This document shows, piece by piece, positions 43,292 to 50,734 of a stretch of 64,000 bases of DNA (within the stretch, counting starts at the first letter, position 1; the number at the start of each line of letters is the position of its first letter). The stretch is from positions 62,001-126,000 of the forward strand of contig CAWDEY010000020.1 in NCBI GenBank assembly GCA_963801505.1, in the 5' to 3' direction. A program made the translations under genes and the position numbers. This stretch comes from JAOUFP01 sp963801505. GTDB taxonomy: Bacteria; Nitrospirota; Thermodesulfovibrionia; Thermodesulfovibrionales; UBA6898. Under the pieces are notes generated by a model. It made no database searches and was not told the DNA's origin. It saw nothing but the letters and a program-made list of their open reading frames with translations.

Positions 43292-44632
43292 TCACTCCTG
43301 CCGGACACTTATCCCGTATTCCTTTATTTTATACTGTAATGACCTAAGGGAAATACCCAGGATGCCTGCTGCCCGCTTCCTGTTGCCCGTCGCTTTGACA
43401 AGCGCAGTCTCGATTGCCCTCCGTTCGATGCTTTTCATGTCCTGATCGCTATCTCCTCCGACATGCTCAGACATCATCAAGTCCGGCAGCGTAAGCTTTC
43501 TGCCTTTGCTTATTATCAGGCTCCGCTCGATTACGTTTTCGAGTTCCCGTATATTTCCGGGCCATGAATATCCGGTCAGTTTTGACAAATCACCGTCATC
43601 CAGAAAGAGCCCTTCTTTGCCGAGGCGGGCCGAAAAATGTTGAACAAGGTGCTTCGCAATAAGTTTTATTTGTGGTCTCCTTTCTCGAAGAGGAGGAATC
43701 GATATTGGAAATACCGAGAGTCTGTAGTATAGATCTTCCCTAAACCGCTTCTCGTCCACCAGAGTTTTCAGGTCCCTGTTCGTTGCAGCAATAACCCGCG
43801 CATTGGTCTGTATGGAACTGAGAGAGCCGAGTCTATCGAAGGACCTTTCCTGCAAGACCCTCAGAAGCTTCGCCTGCAGGGTCAAACTCATCTCAGACAC
43901 CTCATCAAGGAATATCGTACCATCAACTGCGAGTTCAAACCTGCCTTTTTTCTGGGTTGCAGCCCCGGTAAAGGCCCCTCGTTCATAGCCAAACAGTTCG
44001 GATTCAAGCAGATTCTCAGGTATCGCTGCACAGTTGATGTCCACAAAAGCCCCGGACCTTCCACTTATATGGTGGAGGACCTTGGCGATAAGGCTTTTGC
44101 CGGTTCCTGTCTCACCATACAGAATAACCGTAGCATCTGTTGGTGCAACGTCGGATACTTCCTGAAGTGTCTTCTCCATACCGGTAAAGATAATCTCCAG
44201 TGGTGGAAGGCCCTTCGGACCAGCGACTTTCAAATGACTATTCCCGGAGGCCGGTTTTGGCCTATCATATACCCTGGAAACAGCCATTCTGAGTTGCTCC
44301 GGGTCCCTCAGAGGTTTAGTAATATAATCTGCGGCGCCTTCCTTCATCGCGTCTACAGCCGAATCCACGGTGGCAAATGCCGTTATCATGATGAATTCGG
44401 TCTCTTCATTGCGCAATTTAACCTCATTCATAAATTGCATTCCATCCATACGCGGCATTTTCATGTCGGTAATAATAAGATCAGGCTTGAAATCATGAAC
44501 TGCCTCAAGTGCCTGCATCGGATCAGTAAAACCTTTCACAGTATAGCCAGCATCTTCAAGAATACTGACCAGAAGAAGGAGAAATGATTTTTCATCGTCA
44601 ACAGCAACTATTTTGAAATGTTTCTTTGACAT
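43292..44632 (-). CDS. NtrC/ZraR-type sigma-54-dependent response regulator
   Basis: 446 aa from ATG 44632. The receiver domain has AVDDEKS and the phospho-Asp in LIITDMKMPRMDG. The AAA+ domain has GETGTGKSLIAK (Walker A), ELFGYERGAFTGA (the sigma-54-contacting GAFTGA loop), GTIFLDEVSEMS (Walker B) and the arginine-finger region FREDLYYRLSVFPI. The Fis-type helix-turn-helix at the end reads RKRAAGILGISLRSLQYKIK. Its start lies 14 nt downstream of the histidine kinase stop; a GTG at 44653 is also possible. The two sigma-54 type promoters immediately downstream are its natural targets. Confidence 0.94.
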   Translation of the reverse strand: MSKKHFKIVAVDDEKSFLLLLVSILEDAGYTVKGFTDPMQALEAVHDFKPDLIITDMKMPRMDGMQFMNEVKLRNEETEFIMITAFATVDSAVDAMKEGAADYITKPLRDPEQLRMAVSRVYDRPKPASGNSHLKVAGPKGLPPLEIIFTGMEKTLQEVSDVAPTDATVILYGETGTGKSLIAKVLHHISGRSGAFVDINCAAIPENLLESELFGYERGAFTGAATQKKGRFELAVDGTIFLDEVSEMSLTLQAKLLRVLQERSFDRLGSLSSIQTNARVIAATNRDLKTLVDEKRFREDLYYRLSVFPISIPPLRERRPQIKLIAKHLVQHFSARLGKEGLFLDDGDLSKLTGYSWPGNIRELENVIERSLIISKGRKLTLPDLMMSEHVGGDSDQDMKSIERRAIETALVKATGNRKRAAGILGISLRSLQYKIKEYGISVRQE

Positions 44633-44645
44633 TGACCAGGTTTCT

Positions 44646-45968
44646 CTATGCACGCCCTTCCGGAATTATTATTTCTACAGTAGTGCCACGTTGCGGCTCA
44701 CTCTTTAGTTCTACCGAACCAGATAAAGACTTGGCGAGTTTCTCGACTATGGCAAGGCCAAGCCCGGTTCCTTTTGTCTTGGTAGTAAAAAACGGTTGAA
44801 ACGCCTTGTCCCTTGCCTGTTTATCCATCCCCGGGCCATTGTCTCGCACTATTATACTAATAGTACCGTGACCACTCCTCTCCGCGCTTATATTAATTGC
44901 AGCATCTGCTCCTGCGGTTTCCGCAAGGGCATCGAGGGAGTTTCGCAAAATGTTGATCAGTATCTGCTTTAACTTGTTCTTGTCAGTATTTACCTTGAAG
45001 GCCCCCGGGATGTCAACAGTCCATCGTATGTTATTGTCCGAAGGTCTTGCTGAAGTCTCCAGGCCCATTACCGCATCCATGAGTTCACGAAGTTCAAAAA
45101 TGGATGACTCGAATCTTTCCGGTTTTGCATACCTTAGCAGGTCGTCGGTCAGCACTTCAAGTCTTTGAGATTCAGCAACAATGATGTCAAGATGTTGCCG
45201 GTTAGGTTGATGCTCGTTTTCTATTAAATATTGCGCAAAGCCCTTTATGCTTCCCAGGGGGTTTCTTATCTCATGTGCAAGAGTTGAGGCCATCTCCCCG
45301 AGTACTGCCATCTGCTCCCGCTTTGTCATCATTTCCGCCATAATCTCCGAGCGTTTTATGGCTCTCAGGAAAAAGTACGCGATAAGCCAAAGTGCAAGAG
45401 TTATAGCTGATATGAGCACTGCCTGGGTGCGTGCCAGCCTGATTATCTTTTCTGCAGGGTAGGTATGGAGAGCTAGCTTAAGAACTGCCATGCTTTCATT
45501 CAAATGGACAGGAAAATAGAGAACAAAGACTTTTTCTCCGGTGCCGAGTGTCGAGTAGGCCTGGAGAGGTGTTCCTTTTTCAGAGACTTCTCTAATCTCG
45601 CTGTCCGGCACGCGTCTATTAATAAGATTGACATTTGAGTGCAGGAGTGTCCGTCCATCTCTTGCGCACAAGGCGATAAATGCGATGCCCTCCCATCTGC
45701 CTTCTGTAATGATATCACTAAAGAGAGTGCCCCTGTCCCTCTCCATGCGTGACAATGTTGCCTCAAGACTTACGGCAATACCAAGTGCAGTGAGTCTAAG
45801 AGAATCCTCAGCAGCTCGCACGGCATTGCTGTAAGTGAGGGAAACGCTCGCTGTCGTAATCAACGTTGCGGCAACGAGGGCAACGACAAGATACCGGGAC
45901 CCTCTACTGTATGACATGCCTGTGATTTCTATTTTTTTATCCTTATTTTTAAGTAGCAAATGCCGCAT
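44646..45968 (-). CDS. ZraS/AtoS-like membrane sensor histidine kinase
   Basis: 440 aa. TM1 is at about residues 26-47 (YLVVALVAATLITTASVSLT), followed by a periplasmic PAS-like sensor of about 135 aa, and TM2 at about 186-206. HisKA follows directly, with the phospho-His in LAHEIRNPLGSIKGFAQYL. HATPase has ILRNSLDAL (N box), DNGPGMDKQARDKAFQPFFT (G1/F) and GTGLGLAI (G2). There is no cytoplasmic PAS, as in ZraS-type envelope or metal sensors. The start at 45968 is uncertain; ATG 45917 (MSYSRGSR) is nearer TM1. Partner of the regulator at 43292-44632. Confidence 0.92.
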   Translation of the reverse strand: MRHLLLKNKDKKIEITGMSYSRGSRYLVVALVAATLITTASVSLTYSNAVRAAEDSLRLTALGIAVSLEATLSRMERDRGTLFSDIITEGRWEGIAFIALCARDGRTLLHSNVNLINRRVPDSEIREVSEKGTPLQAYSTLGTGEKVFVLYFPVHLNESMAVLKLALHTYPAEKIIRLARTQAVLISAITLALWLIAYFFLRAIKRSEIMAEMMTKREQMAVLGEMASTLAHEIRNPLGSIKGFAQYLIENEHQPNRQHLDIIVAESQRLEVLTDDLLRYAKPERFESSIFELRELMDAVMGLETSARPSDNNIRWTVDIPGAFKVNTDKNKLKQILINILRNSLDALAETAGADAAINISAERSGHGTISIIVRDNGPGMDKQARDKAFQPFFTTKTKGTGLGLAIVEKLAKSLSGSVELKSEPQRGTTVEIIIPEGRA

Positions 45969-46178
45969 ATGTTTTATTAAGCAACCGTAAAATACCTCTT
46001 GATAATTATAATATAAAAACTAAACTTATAAATATAAGCTACGTTAGTAATTACAGTAATGTTCCATAATGGTTAATCTGTGACCACCCGATGGAAAGCC
46101 CGCAGCCAGTTCACTCCTGGCTGGTCTCCTGGCTGGTCATTTGACAAGCAGCCTTTTTTAGCATACACTCTTTTTAAG

Positions 46179-46613
46179 ATGAGTCAGGTCAATGGACATG
46201 AGACGGGCAGGAGGAGTTTTTTAAAAGCGCTTCTCGGAATCCTTGGTACGACCTTCCTTGTCTCATTCGTGTATCCGCTTCTGAGGTTCCTCGCTCCTCC
46301 AGACGGAGAGGCAAAAGGCCAAAAGGTCATGATTAAAAAAAGCGAGGTCCCCGCAGGGTCGGCAAAAGATATCGTCATCAATGGTGTGCCTTCGATCATC
46401 ATTAATATTCCTGACCAGGGGTTTGTGGCTCTTTCTAAGGTCTGCACACATCTGGGATGTCTCGTGGAGTATGACAAGATCAAAAAAAGGCTGCTCTGTC
46501 CCTGTCATGCCGGAGTGTATACACTTGAAGGGAAGGTGGTATCCGGACCGCCGCCCAAGCCCCTCCAGAAGTTTCCGCTTAAGGTGGAGGGGGAGGATAT
46601 AGTGATAGGATGA
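46179..46613 (+). CDS. Rieske iron-sulfur protein of a cytochrome bc-type complex
   Basis: 144 aa. The Tat-type start GRRSFLKALLGILGTTFLVS is both signal and membrane anchor. The Rieske fold shows CTHLGC and CPCHAGVYTLEG, the two Cys and two His that hold the 2Fe-2S cluster, plus GPPPKPLQKF. The disulfide cysteines are present in the same boxes. I chose the ATG at 46179 (MSQVNGHETG) over a longer frame from 46080 that lacks homologous sequence. It is the first gene of a three-gene quinol-oxidising operon with cytochrome b and a pentaheme cytochrome c. Confidence 0.93.
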   Translation: MSQVNGHETGRRSFLKALLGILGTTFLVSFVYPLLRFLAPPDGEAKGQKVMIKKSEVPAGSAKDIVINGVPSIIINIPDQGFVALSKVCTHLGCLVEYDKIKKRLLCPCHAGVYTLEGKVVSGPPPKPLQKFPLKVEGEDIVIG

Positions 46614-46622
46614 AGATGATAA

Positions 46623-46756
46623 TTCACCACAGAGACGCAGAGGTCGCAGAGAGACTGCCAGTGCTAAACCTTGTGAAAAGCAATTTTGTTTTCAGTCCTC
46701 TCAACGGAAAACAAAATCATCTACCCCTCAGCGATCTCTGCGCCTCTGCGGTAAAC
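46623..46756. repeat. Palindromic intergenic repeat, family B copy 1
   Basis: ATTCACCACAGAGACGCAGA plus GGTCGCAGAGA on the left, and TCTCTGCGCCTCTGCGGTAA on the right, are inverted. The same element occurs at 60954-61079. It sits inside the respiratory operon between the Rieske and cytochrome b genes. Confidence 0.75.
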
Positions 46757-46811
46757 ATGTATCTTTTTTCCTGTTTAATGGCATATCGCCTGAATTATCA
46801 AGGATGAAGCT

Positions 46812-47906
46812 ATGATCCGAAAAATAAGAAACTGGGTGGAAATACGGATCGGGCTTGACGAACTCATCAGGACCCAGCTTACGGAGTACATGGTACCCCG
46901 GAATATCAATATTTCATATACACTCGGGTTCGTAGCGCTGGCAGCCTTTATTTCCCAGATTATTACCGGTTTCTTCCTATTCATTTATTATGTCCCTCAT
47001 TCGGATTATGCCTTCAGGAGCGTACAGGACATTATGAACAAGACGCCCTACGGCTGGCTTTTCAGACAGATGCATGCTGTCGGAAGCAACCTTATGGTGG
47101 CGGTGGTCCTGCTCCATATGCTGTCAGTATTGTTCATGGGAAGCTATAAAAAACCGAGGGAGATGACCTGGATCGCAGGGTCTTTCATGCTCCTGATAAC
47201 CCTCACCTTCTGTCTTAGCGGTTATCTCCTGCCGTGGAGCCAGTTGAGCTATTGGGCAACGACGATCGTGACGACTATTCCGACCGCCTTCCCATACGTA
47301 GGTGAGATAATCACCAGGATGCTCAGAGGAGGAGAGGCGGTCTCGGGTATAACGCTCAACAGATTTCTTGCCCTTCACGTCACCTTTCTCCCACTCCTTC
47401 TGCTGTTATTTGCAGCAATACATCTTTTCCTGATCAGACGAATAGGTATCTCCGCCCCACCTTTCGGCAGATCAGAGGAAGAGAAAAAGCCCTGGACGAA
47501 ATACAGACATGAAGGCCACGCAGGAGGTCATTCCTTTTATCCGTACTTCGTGCAAAAAGAGATGACTGCGGTGTCCGCTTATTTTGTGGTGATGTTTTTA
47601 ATCCTCACCTTCCTGCCGACACTTTTTCTTCCTGAAGAGGCCAACACACCGGCAGACCCCTTTAAGACACCGGCCCATATAAAGCCTGAATGGTACTTCC
47701 TTGCGCCTTACCAGCTGCTTAAGGTCGTCCCGAACAAACTTCTCGGAATCAGCATGCAGATAGCGCTCGTGACTTTATTCATTCTCTGGCCCTTATTCGA
47801 TACAAAAGAAGAGGAAAACATTCTGAAGCGTCCTTTCCTCCTGACATTGCTTTTCCTGTCTGTAATTGTATGGATAGCGCTGACCATCTGGGGGAAGTAT
47901 TCATGA
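46812..47906 (+). CDS. Cytochrome b (b6/subunit IV fused) of a bc-type complex
   Basis: 364 aa with about eight TM helices. His ligands for hemes bL and bH are in LFRQMHAVGSNLMVAVVLLH and RFLALHVTFLPLLLLLFAAI plus H. IKPEWYFLAPYQLLK contains the PEWY quinol-oxidation motif. The N-terminal b6-like part and C-terminal subunit-IV-like part are in one chain. It would pass electrons from menaquinol to the Rieske protein and the downstream pentaheme cytochrome. The stop overlaps the cytochrome c gene by 4 nt (ATGA). A palindromic repeat separates it from the Rieske gene. Confidence 0.93.
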   Translation: MIRKIRNWVEIRIGLDELIRTQLTEYMVPRNINISYTLGFVALAAFISQIITGFFLFIYYVPHSDYAFRSVQDIMNKTPYGWLFRQMHAVGSNLMVAVVLLHMLSVLFMGSYKKPREMTWIAGSFMLLITLTFCLSGYLLPWSQLSYWATTIVTTIPTAFPYVGEIITRMLRGGEAVSGITLNRFLALHVTFLPLLLLLFAAIHLFLIRRIGISAPPFGRSEEEKKPWTKYRHEGHAGGHSFYPYFVQKEMTAVSAYFVVMFLILTFLPTLFLPEEANTPADPFKTPAHIKPEWYFLAPYQLLKVVPNKLLGISMQIALVTLFILWPLFDTKEEENILKRPFLLTLLFLSVIVWIALTIWGKYS

Positions 47907-48719
47907 GACGCCGGCCGTTTCTTTTCCTTATCGCCCTCATGTTATTCCTTGTCCCCTATGCCGTATCTGCGGAGGGAGAGGAAAGTCGGCAGCCAACGGT
48001 CTGCCTTGACTGCCACGACTCCGACATCATGAGACCTGAGTTAAGGTCAATTCCTTCTGAGTGGAGAAAGAGCTGGCATTTTCAAAACAACGTGTCCTGT
48101 AATAACTGCCACGGCGGAGACCCGAAGGACGCGTCAATGGCCATGTCGCCGGAGCGGGGTTTTGCAGGGAAACCGTCCTATGCTGAAGTCCCCGAGTTCT
48201 GCGGGAAATGTCATATCGGTATCCTGAAAAATTACCTTGAAAGCGGTCACGGAAGGGCACTAAAAGCGGACCAAAGCGGCCCCAATTGCGTGACCTGCCA
48301 CGGCTCTCACAGTATACAAAAAGCCAATATAGACATAATAAATGAACAGCGTTGTTCTCAATGTCATACATATGAAAGGGCCAGGGCGATGAAGCAGGCG
48401 CTTTTTCTGACCGAAAAAAAAATAAGGGATGTACGGAGATGGTATCAACGCCCTCAAACTGGCGGGTGTCTTTACAGAGGAACAGGACAAGACCCTCTTT
48501 AATACAGAAGCCGAATTCCGCACCCTCTTTCATTCAGTGGACATCTCCCTTATTAAGAAGAGTACCGACGGGTTCATAAAAAGGCTGGACCAGATAGACG
48601 CACAGACAAAGGCCATGTCCCGTGAACTGCTTTTCAGAAAAAACTTTTCGGCCTATCTGATGCTGCTGGCCCTTGCAATGGGAATCGTATTTTTTATGCT
48701 ATCAAAGACTTCCAGATAA
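47903..48719 (+). pseudogene. Pentaheme cytochrome c of the bc complex, one frameshift
   Basis: The ATG at 47903 overlaps the cytochrome b stop. The signal peptide is PFLFLIALMLFLVPYAVSAE. Five CxxCH sites follow: CLDCHD, CNNCHG, CGKCHI, CVTCHG and CSQCHT. After TEKKIRDV (about 48434) the frame changes. The second frame reads DGINALKLAGVFTEEQDKTL and ends with a TM helix (SAYLMLLALAMGIVFFML) at 48719. Joined, it is about 271 aa: a periplasmic multiheme domain, a helical linker and a C-terminal membrane anchor. It replaces the usual cytochrome c1. It is either broken or affected by a one-base sequence error. Confidence 0.85.
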
Positions 48720-48782
48720 GGACCCTCTAAAGAGATGGGGGTTTGGATAGCTCTCGGACTTTGCATTACACTCGCTATCCAT

Positions 48783-49080
48783 TTAATGAGCAGCCTCGAC
48801 GTGGAACTTCAGCCCTAAGGCACGAACAACTTTCAGTATTGTAGCAAACTCAGGATTTCCGCCCGGTGAAAGCGCCTTGTAAAGACTTTCACGGCCAAGT
48901 CCTGTTTCGCGGGCAATCTGGGACATTCCTTTAGCGCGGGCAATATCTCCGATAGCAGCCGAGATCACGACCGGATCGCCATCCTCAATAGCGGCTTCCA
49001 GATATGCAGCCATATCCTCCTCGGTTTTGAGGTGTTCGGACGCATCCCACGGCAGTAGTTTTGACTTTGGTCTTTTTCAT
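48783..49080 (-). pseudogene. HigA-like antitoxin (HTH), frameshifted near the N-terminus
   Basis: The ATG at 49080 starts MKKTKVKT. A one-base shift near 49058 is needed to continue with LPWDASEHLKTEEDMAAYLE, the standard N-terminus of this antitoxin family. The HTH follows as IARAKGMSQIARETGLGRES plus LYKALS, and ends NPEFATILKVVRALGLKFHV. The uninterrupted frame alone starts at 49013 (76 aa). The ATG overlaps the toxin stop by 4 nt. It is the DNA-binding, toxin-neutralising half of a type II module in toxin-first order. Confidence 0.8.
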
Positions 49081-49382
49081 ATCCAGTCCTCCTTAAGTGT
49101 CCGTGATAATTGTATCGCGGTTTTGATATCGGCCGCCTGTGTGCGCTTGTCACCGCCGGCCAGCAGGATTACCAGTTCACGATCGCGTTGGGCAAAATAC
49201 ACCCGATATCCGGGACCATAATCGATTCGTAATTCAGAGACCCCTTCACCGACCGGTTTGACATCACCGAAGTTGCCTATCGACAAGCGGCGTATGCGGA
49301 TATCAATGCGGGCACGCGCCTGCCTGTCGCGCAAGGCATCAAACCATTTGGCGTATATCTCGGTCTGGCGAACCTCGATCAT
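49077..49382 (-). CDS. RelE/HigB-type toxin (phage-derived Gp49-like family)
   Basis: 101 aa from ATG 49382 (MIEVRQTEIYAKWFDALRDR). The body shows IRRLSIGNFGDVKPVGEGVS, LRIDYGPGYRVYFAQRD and VILLAGGDKRTQAADIKTAI, the conserved blocks of the HigB/Gp49 subgroup of RelE toxins. These cut mRNA on the ribosome. A longer frame from 49451 is not supported by homology. It is followed by the HigA-like antitoxin gene. If the antitoxin is truly broken, the toxin should be inactive or the cell resistant. Confidence 0.9.
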   Translation of the reverse strand: MIEVRQTEIYAKWFDALRDRQARARIDIRIRRLSIGNFGDVKPVGEGVSELRIDYGPGYRVYFAQRDRELVILLAGGDKRTQAADIKTAIQLSRTLKEDWI

Positions 49383-49463
49383 ATCTCTATAGTATCCCAA
49401 AGGACAAATAAACAAAGCCAGGCATCGCCAGAAGTCAGAGACTGAAATCAATAATTGAACAGT

Positions 49464-49826
49464 TCAGAAGGGAAGCTGTCGAATTCGGATCTTATCATCT
49501 TCTACTGATATGATGGCCCCTTTTTCGACATCTTTTTCAATGCGCGGCAATACTTTCTCCAAAATCGCGTTAACGAATTCAATACGCGAAGACGACAGCC
49601 TGAGGGAAATCAACGAAGGCTTCATCTTGCCTGAAAGAGCTATGATTTCAGAGAAATCCAGGTCTTGAGTCAAAATGACACGGTCACTGCTATCGGCCCT
49701 TTCTACAATTTCCCTGTCAGAAGCATTTGACGTCATTACTTCACTGATCCGAACTGCATCGTGACCAAGGCCCTGGAGAAACTTAACAGTTACAGGCGAG
49801 ATATGCATATCGGCAAGAATTCTCAT
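49464..49826 (-). CDS. DUF5615 PIN-like toxin-type protein
   Basis: A 120-aa PIN-like protein: MRILADMHISPVTVKFLQGL, the acidic DREIVERADSSDRVILTQD, then LDFSEIIAL and KPSLISLRL. Conserved Asp at the end of beta-1 and in the LTQDLDF motif match the PIN active site. In the typical pair it is preceded by a DUF433 antitoxin, as here (4-nt overlap at 49823-49826). An RNase toxin role is inferred from the family. Confidence 0.88.
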   Translation of the reverse strand: MRILADMHISPVTVKFLQGLGHDAVRISEVMTSNASDREIVERADSSDRVILTQDLDFSEIIALSGKMKPSLISLRLSSSRIEFVNAILEKVLPRIEKDVEKGAIISVEDDKIRIRQLPF

Positions 49827-50041
49827 GCGATAGCAATTGTTTTTTCACTGGCTAACCAGGCTCCGTATTTTGCGGCCTGATATATGTCTTCCTTTTCCAA
49901 CTCAGGATAATTTTTAATGATTTCATCTGCCGTATAACCGTCACCAATGAGCTTCAAAATAAAATCAACAGTAATACGCAAATTCCTTACAGTAGGTTTG
50001 CCTTCACACATATCCGGATTAATGGTTATTCTGTCTAACAT
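49823..50041 (-). CDS. DUF433 antitoxin
   Basis: A 72-aa HTH protein. ITINPDMCEGKPTVRNLRIT is the diagnostic DUF433 opening, followed by VDFILKLIGDGYTADEIIKN and YPELEKEDIYQAAKYGAWLA. It is the usual upstream partner of DUF5615 PIN-like toxins and probably represses the shared promoter. Complete length for the family. Confidence 0.92.
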   Translation of the reverse strand: MLDRITINPDMCEGKPTVRNLRITVDFILKLIGDGYTADEIIKNYPELEKEDIYQAAKYGAWLASEKTIAIA

Positions 50042-50077
50042 GCTCTAATCATATCAAAACAGCCATCCTTTCGCTCT

Positions 50078-50422
50078 TCATATTAAAGGAATCGCCAGTT
50101 GAATGCTGTCAACGGGTTTCATGTATCTTTTCAGTATAAGGTCTTCGGCCTTGATAACATCTTCGGCAGTAACATCCAGGATCGTCATGTTCAGGGTGAC
50201 CATATCCCTGTAAAAGAAATCGCGCTGCTGCTGAAACTGGTTCTCTGTCGTAATCCTATCGACCTCGAAAAGACGTTTCAGGTTAGAAATCATCTCAACG
50301 ATTGTAATTGAAGAAATGTAAAGCGGCTGGCTGTGGTCTTCGAGAATACGGGTGACTGTTGCAGTCCCCTTTTCAGGCTGGTATCTCTTAAAAAGTGCGC
50401 TTGTATCTATAAAAAATGGCAT
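50078..50422 (-). pseudogene. VapC-like PIN toxin, C-terminally truncated, no antitoxin
   Basis: 114 aa. MPFFIDTSALFKRYQPEKGT holds the first catalytic Asp, SITIVEMISNL the Glu, and MKPVDSIQLAI the third acidic residue. The chain then stops with PLI instead of continuing to the last beta strand and the FVSxD motif, so about 20-25 residues are missing. No antitoxin frame precedes it. Probably a remnant. Confidence 0.72.
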
Positions 50423-50571
50423 CCTCTATCGCTTTTCTCTGTCCTCGATAACCCGCTTTGATAGAGAAATGCCAATGCCAGAAAGAACCCATTCGCCTTT
50501 TGATACTATTTACAATTCAGGGTTTTAAACTGCCGAACTCCCCATTCAGAGCTTCCGATCTTCTTAGCGGT

Positions 50572-50667
50572 GGACTTTTGCTCTTTTGCACTTCCGAGCT
50601 GCTAAACTTTTGCGCTATTGAACTTTTGGACTCTTAGCCTTCCGCTCTTCCGAGCTTCAGACTTCCG
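50572..50667. repeat. Degenerate 8-bp tandem repeat, 12 units, consensus GNNCTTYY
   Basis: Consecutive octamers: GGACTTTT, GCTCTTTT, GCACTTCC, GAGCTGCT, AAACTTTT, GCGCTATT, GAACTTTT, GGACTCTT, AGCCTTCC, GCTCTTCC, GAGCTTCA, GACTTCCG. The C at position 4 is kept in the first eleven. The array lies in a 312-bp spacer (50423-50734) with no gene. Confidence 0.75.
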
Positions 50668-50734
50668 TACTCTCTTTTCATCCGTGTCCGCCATCGCAGC
50701 AAAAGCAAAATACCAAGGTCCTCCCACGACTTTC

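Noticed and set aside
50572..50667. CRISPR array
   Set aside because: The period is 8 bp with degenerate units and no spacers, unlike any CRISPR; no cas genes are present.
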